Assembly (NCBI RefSeq): GCF_019968905.1 | Contig: NZ_CP079946.1 | Coordinates: 5,208,001 to 5,272,000, forward strand | Reading direction: 5' to 3' | Origin: Corallococcus sp. EGB | GTDB lineage: Bacteria; Myxococcota; Myxococcia; Myxococcales; Myxococcaceae | DNA length: 64,000 bases | Shown: piece after piece, positions 1 through 10,975 of the stretch | How positions within the stretch are numbered: the stretch's first letter is position 1 | Layout of the letters: the number at the start of each line of letters is the position of its first letter | Translations under genes and position numbers: made by a program | The notes under the pieces: generated by a model | Database searches by the model: none | The model's input: the letters and a program-made list of their open reading frames with translations, nothing else | What the model was told of the DNA's origin: nothing

Positions 1-3
1 GAA

Positions 4-1494
4 GTGCCCTGGAGGCGGCTGAACGCGAAGGCGCCGCTCGCGGCATTGGTGCCCCTGTCAGGGATGATCGCCCGAGTGTTCCTGGGCGCGCTCCTGCCCA
101 CGTACTTCGCGGGTGAGCACGGCCTGCCATGGGGCGCCTGGATCATCGTTGGAGGGATGGCCCTGTCATTGCTCGCGGCCGGGCTCTACGAGGTCGCCAC
201 GACGAGCTACCGCGTGGTGGATGCCCAGCTGGAGATCCGCTCCGGCGTCTTCACGCGGACATCACGCTTCATCGAAGCCGCGCGGGTGCAGAACACAGAG
301 GTGTTGCAGCCTTTCGTGTCGAAGCTGCTCGGGTTGGTGGAGGTCAAGGTGGAGACGGCGTCCGGGGGCAAGGCGGACGGCCATCTGCGCGGCCTGACAC
401 CGGAGGATGCGCAGGCGTTGATCCAGGCGCTCCAAGCGCTACGAGGCGAAGGCCCGGCGGCCCTGCCCGGCGCAGTGGTCCCGGAGGAACGCGTCCTCTC
501 CGAAGCAAGTCTGGGAGGCCTGCTGCTCTACGGCGCGACCGCGCTGGGCGTGGGTGTGATCGCGGTCGTGATGGGCGCGATGCACGAAATCATCGAGACC
601 TTCCACAAGCTGTTGCTGCCGTGGATGGAGGCACACTGGGACGCGGTGGCGGCGCCAGGCATGGGCTGGCTGGCCGCGACGGTGGCGGCGCTCGCGGGGC
701 TGTTCGGCCTGTGGCTGGTGAGCGGAGCGCGAGCGGTGTTGCAGTTCCACGGCTTCCGGCTGGTGGACACGGGCACGCACCTGCGATCGGCGGGAGGGCT
801 CATCACACGCCGACAGGTGACGGTGCGGAGGGCGCGCATCCAACAGGTGGTGCTGGATGAACCGCTCCTGCGCCGCACGCTGGGTTTTGGTTCGGTGGAG
901 GTGGAGACAGCGGGAGTGCGCACGGGCAAGGAGGCATCGGACCGGGCAGAGCTCCTGGTGCCGGTGGTGCCCACGGCGCGCATGCCGGAGCTGCTACGGG
1001 AGTTCGTGCCGGAGCTGCCCGACGCCCACTCCACCCTGCCCTTCCAGCGGGCACATCCCAAGGCGCTCCTGCGAGCACGGATCCGCGCGGTGGGCCTGAG
1101 CGTCCTGATGGCGGCGCCCACGACCTGGTTCTTGGGAGCCTGGGGCGCGGTGGCGTGGCTCCTGCTGCCCGCGCAGTTGCTGGGAGCATGGTTCGACTGG
1201 CGCTTCCAGGGATGGACCGTCACGGACACGCTGGTGGTCGTGCGCCAGGGGTTCTGGCGCAGGCGCACGACGGTGGTGCAGCGCTCGCGCATCCAGTCCG
1301 TGCGCGCGAGACAGGGCCCGCTGGAGCGGGGCTACGGTATCGGGCACGTGCGCATCGACGTGGCGGGTTCGCACGTCCTCCTACCCAGTGTGGGCTGGGA
1401 GGAAGCGCAATCCCTCATCGACGTTCTTCCGGCCCGCCGGCCCACCCGTCGGGCAGTCCCTGCACCGCAACCGGACGCCCGGCTTCCCGCGTAG
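4..1494 (+). CDS. Triple bacterial PH-domain membrane protein (YdbT-like)
   Basis: This 496-aa membrane protein has three repeats of the bacterial PH fold (bPH_2/DUF304), near residues 65-145, 245-325 and 395-475. Each repeat shows the pattern of a short beta-rich stretch, a basic R-x-R-I-Q core and a V-x-V-E/D-x-A ending (ARVQNTEV, ARIQQVVL, SRIQSVRA). Hydrophobic pairs lie near residues 20-60, 170-240 and 360-390. The architecture matches the YdbT family, whose members often pair with a smaller YdbS protein; the precise role is unknown, probably envelope stress or membrane integrity. The GTG at 4 precedes PWRRLN, which resembles the usual W-R-R-L-H-P N-terminus, so it is probably the true start. 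An upstream start outside the window cannot be excluded. Confidence 0.75.
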   Translation: MPWRRLNAKAPLAALVPLSGMIARVFLGALLPTYFAGEHGLPWGAWIIVGGMALSLLAAGLYEVATTSYRVVDAQLEIRSGVFTRTSRFIEAARVQNTEVLQPFVSKLLGLVEVKVETASGGKADGHLRGLTPEDAQALIQALQALRGEGPAALPGAVVPEERVLSEASLGGLLLYGATALGVGVIAVVMGAMHEIIETFHKLLLPWMEAHWDAVAAPGMGWLAATVAALAGLFGLWLVSGARAVLQFHGFRLVDTGTHLRSAGGLITRRQVTVRRARIQQVVLDEPLLRRTLGFGSVEVETAGVRTGKEASDRAELLVPVVPTARMPELLREFVPELPDAHSTLPFQRAHPKALLRARIRAVGLSVLMAAPTTWFLGAWGAVAWLLLPAQLLGAWFDWRFQGWTVTDTLVVVRQGFWRRRTTVVQRSRIQSVRARQGPLERGYGIGHVRIDVAGSHVLLPSVGWEEAQSLIDVLPARRPTRRAVPAPQPDARLPA

Positions 1495-1563
1495 GCTGGG
1501 AGGGAGACCATGCATCATCCAGCAGGAATGCCCCTCCTGCCAGACGACGAGGCCTGATCCGCG

Positions 1564-3261
1564 TCAACTCCCGCGCCCAGCCAGCGCCTTCATCCAGATG
1601 ACCACCGCCACTGCGCCCGCGTCGGGAACACCCTTCGCGCGGTCGCCCAGGTAGCTGGCCCGGCCCAGTCGCGGGGACATACTGGCGGTCGCCTCCGCCC
1701 CCTGCTCCGCGGCACGCGTCGCCTCTGCCCACGCCTCCCCCAGCGTCCTTCCCTCACGCACGACTCGCACGAGCACCGTCGCCGCCGGGTGCAGCGCATC
1801 CACCATCGTCCGGTCCCCAGGCTTCGCCCCGCCCAGCTCAGACACTGCCTCCACGCCCGCCTCGAACGCCTTCGCCCAGGCCAGCGCGTCCGCCGGTTTG
1901 TGCGCCAGGAATCGCGCTGCCCGCAGCAGCGCCGTCGCGTAGAACGGACCGGAGCTGCCACCAATACTCCGGCGCATCGCCTGCCCCAGCTCCGTCAACG
2001 CACCGGACGGCGTCGCCCACGCCTGCTCCGGCAACGCGCGGATCGCCGCCGCGCCGCGCGCCAGGCTCAAGCCCAGATCTCCATCCCCCGCCTTGCTGTC
2101 CAACTCCGTCAGCCGGGCCTCCGCCGCGTCCCATGCATCCGCCACCGCCAGCGCCGCCGCGCGCACCTGCGCCATCACCGGCTGCGGCTTCGGATGCCCC
2201 TCCACTGTCGGCAGCGCGCCGCGCGCGGACACCACCCGCCGCTGCATCACCACCTGCCCACGTCCCGGCCATGCCGGCGCCTCCGTCGGCGCGTCCAACC
2301 GCGCGAGCCGCGCGTCATCCACCTTCAACACCGTCAGCGAACACCCCGGCATCTCCAGCGCCGACAGGAACGTGCCCTGCCATGCACGCTCCACCTTCAC
2401 GCCCCTCTCCACCAGGAACGCCAGCGCCCGGCGCGTCATGATGGCCAGCTCCATGGGCGGAGTGCCTCCCAGCCCGTTCACCATCAACGCCACGCGGTCA
2501 CCCCGGACCACCTTCCGGTCCTCCACGATGGCCGACAGCAACGTGTCCACCAACACATCCGCGGGCTGCAACGCCACCCGGCGCACGCCCTGCTCGCCGT
2601 GGATGCCCAACCCCAACTCCACCTCGCCCTCCCCCAAGGTGAAGCCCGGCCTGCCCGCCGCCGGCACCGTGCACGGCCCCAGCGCCACGCCCATGCTGCC
2701 CAGCGCCGCCGCCGCCTCCGAGGCTTCGCGCGCCACCTCCGCCAGCGACGCGCCCGCCGCCGCAGCAGCGCCCGCGACCTTGTGCACCAGCACCACGCCG
2801 GCGATGCCCCGGCGCCGCTCGGGCTCCACCGTGTCGCGCAGCGCCACGTCGTCCGCCACCACCACCACTTCCGTGGGAATCCCCTCCGCCCGCGCCAGCT
2901 CCGCCGCGAGCCCGAAGTTGAGCCGGTCCCCCGTGTAGTTCTTCACGATGAGCAGCGCCCCCGCCGTCCCCGCCACCGCGCGGATCGCCGCCAGCACCGC
3001 GTCCGTGCTGGGCGACGTGAACACATCCCCCGCCACCGCCGCGTGCAGCATCCCCGTCCCCACGTAGCCCGCATGCGCCGGCTCGTGCCCGCTGCCCCCA
3101 CCCGACAACACCGCCACCTTCCGCGCGCCCAGCGCCGCCGGCACGTCCGAGCGCACCACCACCGTCTCGCCCTCCAGCAACGCCTGGCCCGGCGCCAGCG
3201 CCACCAACCCCTCCAACATCTCCTGGACCACCGCGCGCGGCGCATTGACGAGCTTCTTCAC
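1564..3261 (-). CDS. dhaK: Dihydroxyacetone kinase, fused DhaK-DhaL
   Basis: This is an ATP-dependent glycerone (dihydroxyacetone) kinase of the single-chain Citrobacter type, 565 aa. The DhaK half begins with KKLVNAPRAVVQEML and carries GGGSGHEP and the substrate-binding histidine in GLGIHGEQG (about H221). The DhaL half after about residue 350 carries the nucleotide/Mg motif GDGDLG and the GGSSGP loop. It would phosphorylate dihydroxyacetone to feed glycolysis. I chose the GTG at 3261 because AAGGAG lies 6 nt before it and the product then starts exactly like family members. The longer ATG frame opening at 3441 would put 60 atypical residues over a Fur-like operator. It converges with the PH-domain gene and diverges from the myxochelin locus, and seems unrelated to siderophore synthesis. 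Confidence 0.88.
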   Translation of the reverse strand: MKKLVNAPRAVVQEMLEGLVALAPGQALLEGETVVVRSDVPAALGARKVAVLSGGGSGHEPAHAGYVGTGMLHAAVAGDVFTSPSTDAVLAAIRAVAGTAGALLIVKNYTGDRLNFGLAAELARAEGIPTEVVVVADDVALRDTVEPERRRGIAGVVLVHKVAGAAAAAGASLAEVAREASEAAAALGSMGVALGPCTVPAAGRPGFTLGEGEVELGLGIHGEQGVRRVALQPADVLVDTLLSAIVEDRKVVRGDRVALMVNGLGGTPPMELAIMTRRALAFLVERGVKVERAWQGTFLSALEMPGCSLTVLKVDDARLARLDAPTEAPAWPGRGQVVMQRRVVSARGALPTVEGHPKPQPVMAQVRAAALAVADAWDAAEARLTELDSKAGDGDLGLSLARGAAAIRALPEQAWATPSGALTELGQAMRRSIGGSSGPFYATALLRAARFLAHKPADALAWAKAFEAGVEAVSELGGAKPGDRTMVDALHPAATVLVRVVREGRTLGEAWAEATRAAEQGAEATASMSPRLGRASYLGDRAKGVPDAGAVAVVIWMKALAGRGS

Positions 3262-3425
3262 CAGCGACTCCTTGGATGGAAACGAACGGCGGATGGACTG
3301 CGCTCGACATCCACCCTTTCGTCCCACCTGCAACCCGTCAAGCCGGACGAACGCCGCGAGCCCGCCGGGAGACGTTTGGGTCACAGAACCCGATTTCCCA
3401 TTTGACTCCGGAAATTTTATGATGT

Positions 3426-3440
3426 TGATTCTCATTATCA
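3426..3440. promoter_or_regulatory. Fur-like operator before the MFS/mxcL pair
   Basis: The reverse strand reads TGATAATGAGAATCA, which matches 12 of 14 positions of the 7-1-7 Fur core TGATAATnATTATCA. It sits in the gap between the divergent dihydroxyacetone kinase and the MFS gene, inside an A+T-rich stretch. Iron repression of the exporter and aminotransferase genes is the likely role. Confidence 0.7.
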
Positions 3441-3553
3441 TTCGCTAAGTTACAACAAAACGACGCTGACCCCGCGTGAAACGCGCCGGGTCCCGGCGGA
3501 GCCTTGTCTTGCGTTGCCGGACCGGGCCTGGGTCGTCGTGTCTCTGGATTCAG

Positions 3554-4780
3554 GTGACTGTCTTGAGTGCTCCATCCCCTGCCTCGCACGAGCGCGCGCT
3601 GCTGTGGCTCCTCGCGGCGGTGCAGTTCACCCACGTCGTCGACTTCATGATGCTGATGCCGCTGGGGCCGCTGCTGATGCAGCGGCTGGCGCTGACGGCG
3701 ACGCGCTTCGGAGCGCTGGTGTCCGCGTACACGCTCGCGTCCGCGGCCATGGGCGTGATGGGGGTGTTCTGGCTGGATCGCCTGGAGCGCAAGCGGACGC
3801 TGCTGCTGCTCTACGCGGGCTTCATCGCCGCCACGCTCCTGTGCGGCGCGGCCACCGGGACCACCGGCCTGCTCATCGCGCGCATCGTCGCTGGCGGCTG
3901 CGCGGGGCTGATGGGCGCCGTCGTCATCGCCATCGTCAGCGACACCGTGCCCGCGGAGCGCCGGGGCCAGGCCATCGGCACCGTGATGACGGCCTATGCA
4001 CTGTCCGCGGTGGCGGGCGTGCCGCTGGGCCTGGGGCTCGCGAACATTGGCGGGTGGCGCTCGCCGTTCATCGTTCTCGCGGGACTCGCGAGCATCGTGT
4101 GGCTGCTGCTCCTGCGCTTCCTGCATCGCGTGGACGGGCACCTGGCCCAGGCGTCCGGCGCCACTTCACCCGCTGCGGGCTTCACGCCCCGGCTGGCGCT
4201 GGGCTGGGCCCTCACCTTCACGGTGGTCTTCGCCAGCTTCCTGCTTATCCCCTACCTGGGCGCCTTCATGGTGGGCAACGTGGGCCTTGCGCTCACGGAC
4301 CTGCCTTGGGTGTACCTGGCGGGCGGCGCGGCCACCTTCGTGAGCTCGCGCTGGATTGGCCGCGTGGCGGACCGCGTGGGCCCCGCGCGGGCACTGGCCT
4401 TGCTGCTCCTCGCCACCATGGCGCCGCACCTGCTCTTCACCCACCTGCCGCCATCTCCGCTGCCGGTGGTGGCCGTCGTCTTCGTGTTCTTCATGACGCT
4501 CACCTCCGGCCGCGCCATCCCCACCATGGCCCTGGTCGCGTCGCAGGTGCCGCCAGCCCTCCGGGGCCGCTACCTCGCGGTCAACATGGCCGCCAGCGAT
4601 GGCGCCTCCGGGCTCGCCGCGTGGATGGGGGGCCTGCTGCTCACCACCGCGCCGGATGGCTCGCTCATCGGCTTCGCGCAATTGGGCTGGGCGGCGGTGG
4701 CCATCTCCGCGCTCGCGCTCGGGCTCTTGTGGACCTACGTGGGCCGCGCCGTGCGGCTGGACGCCACGCCTGCCCCCTGA
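3554..4780 (+). CDS. MFS transporter, probable myxochelin exporter
   Basis: This is a major facilitator superfamily drug/sugar-efflux type permease of about 408 aa with some 12 hydrophobic segments. The first is in LLWLLAAVQFTHVVDFMMLM, and a basic DRLERKR loop follows TM2, as in the MFS A-motif region. It is directly upstream of mxcL (30 nt gap) and behind a Fur-like operator, so export of the siderophore, in the way EntS exports enterobactin, is the natural inference. Substrate is not shown by sequence. The frame is open from GTG 3476. I prefer GTG 3554 because the extra N-terminal residues are basic and atypical, but neither start has a strong ribosome binding site. Confidence 0.72.
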   Translation: MTVLSAPSPASHERALLWLLAAVQFTHVVDFMMLMPLGPLLMQRLALTATRFGALVSAYTLASAAMGVMGVFWLDRLERKRTLLLLYAGFIAATLLCGAATGTTGLLIARIVAGGCAGLMGAVVIAIVSDTVPAERRGQAIGTVMTAYALSAVAGVPLGLGLANIGGWRSPFIVLAGLASIVWLLLLRFLHRVDGHLAQASGATSPAAGFTPRLALGWALTFTVVFASFLLIPYLGAFMVGNVGLALTDLPWVYLAGGAATFVSSRWIGRVADRVGPARALALLLLATMAPHLLFTHLPPSPLPVVAVVFVFFMTLTSGRAIPTMALVASQVPPALRGRYLAVNMAASDGASGLAAWMGGLLLTTAPDGSLIGFAQLGWAAVAISALALGLLWTYVGRAVRLDATPAP

Positions 4781-4810
4781 CCTCCGCTTCACCCTCACCA
4801 GGACCCTTCC

Positions 4811-6094
4811 ATGTCCCAGACAGCACCGCGTCACCCGTCCCTGCCCCGCCCCATCGTGGGTGAACTCAAGCTGGAGCGCTCCAACGAGCTGCTCGCCGAG
4901 GCCCGCAAGTGGGTCCCCGGCGTCACCCAGACGATGATGAAGAAGCCGGACCACTTCGCCCCCGGCGCCTTCCCTGTGTTCCTCACCAGGGGACAGGGCG
5001 CGCTGGTGGAGGACGCGGACGGTCAGGAGTACATCGACTACATCCAGGCGCTGGGCGCCAACATGCTCGGCCACAACCACCCGGCCGTCGCGGAGACCAT
5101 CCGCAAGCACCTGGCGGAAGGCATCATCCACTCGCTGCCCACGCCGGTGGAGGTCTCCTCCGTGAAGGCGCTGGTGGAGGTGATCCCGGGAGCGGAGATG
5201 GCCCGCTTCTTCAAGACGGGCGCGGACGCCACCTCCGCCGCCGTGCGCCTGTCGCGCCACCTCACCGGCCGCGAACACATCGTCACCGTGGGCTACAACG
5301 GCTGGCACGACCACTTCATGTACGACACCCCGGGCGTGCCCCCGACGGTGGCGAAGCTCACCACCCGCCTGCCGCTCTTCACGCCCCCGGACGAGCCCGC
5401 GCTCATCGAGCACATCGAGAAGCACGGCGCCCAGCTGGCCTGCGTGCTGCTGGCCATCCCGTACAACCGCACCGTCACCCGCGAGTTCCTCCTCCAGGTG
5501 AAGGAGACCTGCGCGAAGCACGGCGTGATGTTCGTCCTGGATGAGGTCGTCACCGGCTTCCGCCTGGCCCTGGGCGGCGCGCAGCAGTTCTTCGACGTGC
5601 GCGCGGACTTCGTCACCCTGTCCAAAGGCATCGCCGCGGGCATGCCCCTGTCCGCCATCGCGGGCCCGGAGAAGTACCTCTCCCGCCTGAGCGAGCTGCA
5701 GGTGTCCACCACCTTCGGCGGCGAGATGCTCTCCCTGTCCGTGTGCGAGGCGGTCATCAACGAGTACCGCCGCACCAACCACGTCGAGCACATCGCCGCC
5801 ATGGGCCGCCGCCTGCGCGACGGCGTCAACGCCCACGCGCGCGAGACGGGCTCCACCCTGGAGGTGGTCGGCTACGACGCCGTGCCCTTCTTCCGCTTCA
5901 GCAAGGTCATCCCCGAGCACATCGAGAAGATGATCCCCTTCCAGGCCGGCATGGCCCGCCGGGGCGTCATCCTCCGCCGTGACCTGAACTTCATCAGCGC
6001 GGTGCACACCGTGGAGCAGATCGATCACACCATCGCCGCCGCCGGCGAGGTGCTCCGCGAGACGGCCGCGCGCGCCAGGGCCAGTGCCGCCTGA
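4811..6094 (+). CDS. mxcL: PLP-dependent class III aminotransferase of myxochelin B synthesis
   Basis: This 427-aa protein is a fold-type I, class III aminotransferase related to glutamate-1-semialdehyde aminomutase. Visible motifs are the cofactor aspartate in VLDEVVTGFR, the Schiff-base lysine in TLSKGIAAGMPL, and the phosphate-binding region FKTGADATSAAVR. In known myxochelin systems MxcL aminates the aldehyde released by MxcG, giving myxochelin B, while a second reduction gives myxochelin A. It lies 30 nt after the MFS gene, so they are probably co-transcribed, and mxcC follows after its own Fur box. Confidence 0.88.
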   Translation: MSQTAPRHPSLPRPIVGELKLERSNELLAEARKWVPGVTQTMMKKPDHFAPGAFPVFLTRGQGALVEDADGQEYIDYIQALGANMLGHNHPAVAETIRKHLAEGIIHSLPTPVEVSSVKALVEVIPGAEMARFFKTGADATSAAVRLSRHLTGREHIVTVGYNGWHDHFMYDTPGVPPTVAKLTTRLPLFTPPDEPALIEHIEKHGAQLACVLLAIPYNRTVTREFLLQVKETCAKHGVMFVLDEVVTGFRLALGGAQQFFDVRADFVTLSKGIAAGMPLSAIAGPEKYLSRLSELQVSTTFGGEMLSLSVCEAVINEYRRTNHVEHIAAMGRRLRDGVNAHARETGSTLEVVGYDAVPFFRFSKVIPEHIEKMIPFQAGMARRGVILRRDLNFISAVHTVEQIDHTIAAAGEVLRETAARARASAA

Positions 6095-6199
6095 GTTGAA
6101 ACAATCTCTCAAGCACCGTCCGTGAAGCCAGACAGCGGGCGGGTCCATGCATCAGCCACCTTGACAGGAATTCACGGCCATGGCACTTCCCGGCCAGCA

Positions 6200-6218
6200 A
6201 ATGAGAATGGTTCTCATT
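6200..6218. promoter_or_regulatory. Fur-like palindromic operator before mxcC
   Basis: The sequence AATGAGAATGGTTCTCATT is a perfect 8-bp inverted repeat with a 3-nt spacer and resembles an iron box. It is 29 nt before the mxcC start, in an A+T-rich tract, and would control the mxcC-D-E-F-G-DAHP synthase operon. Confidence 0.78.
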
Positions 6219-6247
6219 TTCATTCAAACAATCCAGGCGAGCGGTGG

Positions 6248-7021
6248 ATGTCATCGACGACGGGACACGCGGTGGTGACGGGCGCCGCGCAAGGCATTGG
6301 CGCGGCGGTGGCGCGCAAGCTGGCGCGCACCATGCCCGTCGCGGCGTTCGACCAGAACGCCTCGGGATTGGAGCTGCTGGTGGCGGAGCTGCGCCAGCAG
6401 GGCCTGAAGGCCACCGCGTTCCCGGTGGACGTGCGCGACAAGGACGGCATCGAGGATGCCATCGCGTCCATCGAAGCGAAGCTGGGCCCCATCCAGGTGC
6501 TGGCCAACGTGGCCGGCATCCTGCGCATGGGCTCCGTGCTCACGCAGAGCGACGCGGACTGGATGTCCACCTTCGCGGTCAACACCCACGGCGTGTTCCA
6601 TGTCTCACGCGCGGTGGCCAGGCACATGGTGCCGCGCCGCTCCGGCGCCATCGTGACGGTGGGCTCCAACGCGGCGGGCGTGCCGCGCATGGAGATGGCT
6701 GCCTATGCGGCCTCCAAGGCCGCCTCCACCATGTTCACCAAGTGTCTGGGATTGGAGCTGGCCCAGCACGGCATCCGCTGCAACATCGTGTCTCCCGGCT
6801 CCACCGACACCGCCATGCAGCGGGGCATGTGGACGGATGAGTCCGGCCGCGAGCGCGTCATCCAGGGCTCGCTGGACGGCTACCGCACCGGCATCCCGCT
6901 GCGCCGGATCGCCACGCCGGAGGACATCGCGGACGCGGTGGTGTTCCTCGCTTCCGACCAGGCCCGGCACATCACGATGCACGACCTGCGTATCGACGGC
7001 GGCGCCACGCTGGGCGTCTAG
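6248..7021 (+). CDS. mxcC: 2,3-dihydro-2,3-dihydroxybenzoate dehydrogenase
   Basis: This is a short-chain dehydrogenase/reductase of 257 aa, EntA-like. It has the NAD motif TGAAQGIG near residue 11, a catalytic serine region VTVGSN, and the YAASK catalytic pair. It oxidises 2,3-dihydro-2,3-dihydroxybenzoate to 2,3-dihydroxybenzoate. The frame is open from 6122, but ATG 6248 gives the standard SDR N-terminus and leaves the Fur box upstream of the gene. It is the first gene of the 2,3-DHB set and is followed 41 nt later by mxcD. Confidence 0.92.
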   Translation: MSSTTGHAVVTGAAQGIGAAVARKLARTMPVAAFDQNASGLELLVAELRQQGLKATAFPVDVRDKDGIEDAIASIEAKLGPIQVLANVAGILRMGSVLTQSDADWMSTFAVNTHGVFHVSRAVARHMVPRRSGAIVTVGSNAAGVPRMEMAAYAASKAASTMFTKCLGLELAQHGIRCNIVSPGSTDTAMQRGMWTDESGRERVIQGSLDGYRTGIPLRRIATPEDIADAVVFLASDQARHITMHDLRIDGGATLGV

Positions 7022-7062
7022 CGCGCCCGCGACGTCAGCCCCCCACTGAGTTCCCTCCTGGG

Positions 7063-8375
7063 ATGGATGCCCATCCGTCCCCCCATCGCCCAGAGTTGAG
7101 AATGATTCCTGAAACCAAAATCATTGAGCGCCAGCCAGACGCACGGACGGTGGGCGCGGGAGCCATAGCGCGGGAGCCGGAGCAGGAGGCGCTCGCGGCG
7201 CGGCTGCTGGGCGACTACGACGCGGGGTCGTTCTTCTTCGCGTCCCCCAAGCGCACCATGCTCGCGCGCGGCGTGTTCGCCACGGTGCCGGACGCGGGCG
7301 GGGCGAGCTCGCTGGACGGCCTGCCGGAGCGCGTGGCCGCGGTGCTCGATGCCTCGCGGGACGCGGCGCATGACATCCCCGTGGCGGTGGGCGCGGTGCC
7401 GTTCGACGGCAAGGTGGCCGCGCACCTCGTGGTGCCAGTGACCCTTCAGCGCGCGGGGCCGGTGGTGTTCGACGGTGCCTCCGCCGCGCGGTCTCCCCTG
7501 GCCGGCCCGTACGCGCTGCGGCCCGTGCCGGAGCCCTCCGAGTACAAGGACGGCGTGGCGGCCGCGCTGAAGCTCATGCGGGAGGGCCCGCTGCGGAAGG
7601 TCGTGCTGTCGCGGTCGCTGCACGTGGACACGGCGGCGCCCGTGGACCTGCGGCAGCTGCTGCACAACCTGGCCCGGCGCAACCCGCATGGGTACACCTT
7701 CGCGGTGGACCTGCCGCAGCACGCGGACGCGGCCCCGGGCGCGGGACGGCGCACGCTCATCGGCGCGAGCCCGGAGCTGCTGGTGGCGCGCTCCGGTCTC
7801 CAGGTCCTGGCCAATCCGCTGGCGGGCTCCGCGGCGCGCAGCGCGGATCCGGTGGAGGACAACGCCCGGGCCACGCGCCTGATGGCGTCCCCCAAGGATT
7901 TGCACGAGCACGCGGTCGTCATCGACGCGGTGGCGGAGGCGCTGCGGCCCTTCTGCAAGACGCTGGACGTGCCCAAGCTGCCGTCGCTCGTGAGCACCCA
8001 GACGATGTGGCACCTGTCCAGCCGCATCACCGGCGAGCTGAAGGACCCGTCCATCACGTCGCTGACGCTGGCGCTGGCCATGCACCCCACCCCGGCGGTG
8101 TGCGGCCACCCGACGGCGCTCGCGCACGAGGCCATCGGGAACATCGAGCCGTTCCACCGCGGCTACTACACAGGCACCGTGGGCTGGTGCGACGCGAACG
8201 GCGACGGCCAGTGGGCCGTGACGATCCGCTGCGCGGAGGCGGACGAGCGCACCCTGCGGCTGTTCGCGGGCGCGGGCATCGTGGTGGGCTCCACGCCGGA
8301 AGCGGAGCTCGCGGAGACCGAGGCCAAGTTCCGCACCATGCTCCAGGCCATGGGCCTGGGCCTCGAGGTGCAGCC

Positions 8376-8379
<4 letters not shown>
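7063..8379 (+). CDS. mxcD: Isochorismate synthase
   Basis: This is a chorismate-binding enzyme of about 438 aa, EntC/DhbC-like, converting chorismate to isochorismate. Family motifs are seen: [45 protein letters not shown] and VTIRCAE followed by AGAGIV near the C-terminus. An in-frame ATG at 7102 would give a protein closer in N-terminal length to EntC. Neither start has a clear Shine-Dalgarno sequence, so the start is uncertain by 13 residues. The stop overlaps the mxcE start (GTGA), indicating translational coupling. Confidence 0.9.
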
Positions 8380-10010
<1,631 letters not shown>

Positions 10011-10024
10011 AACAGGAGCACTCC

Positions 10025-10930
10025 ATGGCACTGCCTGCCATTGCCCCCTATTCCATGCCCGGCGCGGCGGACCTGCCGCGCAACAAGCTCGCCTGGACGC
10101 CGGAACCCAAGCGCTGCGTCCTGCTCATCCACGACATGCAGCGCTACTTCGTGGACGCCTTCACGCAGGGCCAGTCACCGGTGACGGACCTGGTGGCCAA
10201 CATCCAGCGCCTGCGCGAGCACGCGGTGAAGCTGGGCATCCCGGTCGTCTACTCGGCGCAGCCCGGCGACCAGACGCCGGAGCAGCGCGGCCTGCAGCTG
10301 GAGTTCTGGGGCCCGGGCGTCCGCGCCGGCCCGAAGCAGCAGATCATCGAAGCGCTCACCCCGGCCGAGGGCGACACCGTCCTCACCAAGTGGCGATACA
10401 GCGCGTTCCGCAACACGCGCCTGATGGACCTGATGCGAGACCTGGGCCGCGACCAACTCATCATCTGCGGCATCTATGCGCACATCGGGTGCCTCCAGAC
10501 GGCCAGCGACGGCTCCATGAGCGAGATCCGTCCCTTCCTCGTCGCGGACGCGGTGGCGGACTTCTCGCTGGAGAAGCACCGGATGGCGCTGGACTACGCA
10601 TCGCAGCTCGTCGCGTTCGTCACCACCACGCAACAGATGATCGACGCCATGCCGGTGCAGGCCGCCGCTCCGGCGGTGGACCGAGAGCAGCTTCGCGCGG
10701 CTGTCGCGGAACTGTTGATGGAGTCCGCTTCGGCGATTGGTGAGGATGACAACCTGCTGGAGCGCGGCATGGATTCCATCCGGCTGATGAGCCTGGTGGA
10801 GCGCTGGCGTCAGGGCGGAACGGAGGTGTCCTTCGTCGAACTCGCGGAGAAGCCCACGCTCACCGACTGGTACGCGCTGCTCGCCGCGAAGCAGCCTGTC
10901 GCGATGGCCCCTGGCGCTCGCGCTTCCTGA
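10025..10930 (+). CDS. mxcF: Isochorismatase with C-terminal aryl carrier domain
   Basis: This is an EntB-like bifunctional protein of 301 aa. The isochorismatase part (1-210) has the aspartate region [14 protein letters not shown], the lysine of LTKWRYSAF and the [10 protein letters not shown] motif. The carrier part (225-295) has the phosphopantetheine serine in GMDSIRLMS (S251). It hydrolyses isochorismate to 2,3-dihydro-2,3-dihydroxybenzoate and carries the activated aryl acid to MxcG. AGGAG lies before the ATG. A short G+C-rich hairpin (10932-10946) follows the stop, before mxcG. Confidence 0.93.
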   Translation: MALPAIAPYSMPGAADLPRNKLAWTPEPKRCVLLIHDMQRYFVDAFTQGQSPVTDLVANIQRLREHAVKLGIPVVYSAQPGDQTPEQRGLQLEFWGPGVRAGPKQQIIEALTPAEGDTVLTKWRYSAFRNTRLMDLMRDLGRDQLIICGIYAHIGCLQTASDGSMSEIRPFLVADAVADFSLEKHRMALDYASQLVAFVTTTQQMIDAMPVQAAAPAVDREQLRAAVAELLMESASAIGEDDNLLERGMDSIRLMSLVERWRQGGTEVSFVELAEKPTLTDWYALLAAKQPVAMAPGARAS

Positions 10931-10975
10931 CCCGCCCTCGGGGCGGCACCCCTTCCCCCTCGGAGTTCCCCCGTC

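Noticed and set aside
1522..1540. Hairpin between the PH-domain and dihydroxyacetone kinase genes
   Set aside because: The stem is only 6 bp with a 7-nt loop and no T-run on either strand; too weak to call.
1789..3405. Long antisense open frame rich in His/Arg opposite the kinase
   Set aside because: Composition typical of a G+C-rich shadow frame; the kinase on the other strand has clear motifs.
3262..3441. Longer dihydroxyacetone kinase starting at the ATG at 3441
   Set aside because: The extra 60 residues have no family match, would cover the Fur-like box, and a GTG with AAGGAG upstream at 3261 gives the normal DhaK N-terminus.
7095..7109. Possible fourth Fur box at mxcD
   Set aside because: Only the left half (TGAGAAT) fits; the right half matches 3 of 7 positions, and it lies inside an operon that already has an operator before mxcC.
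10932..10946. Hairpin between mxcF and mxcG as a terminator
   Set aside because: A 6-bp stem with 3-nt loop and no T-run; in G+C-rich DNA this arises easily, and mxcG must be transcribed with mxcF. Attenuation cannot be excluded.
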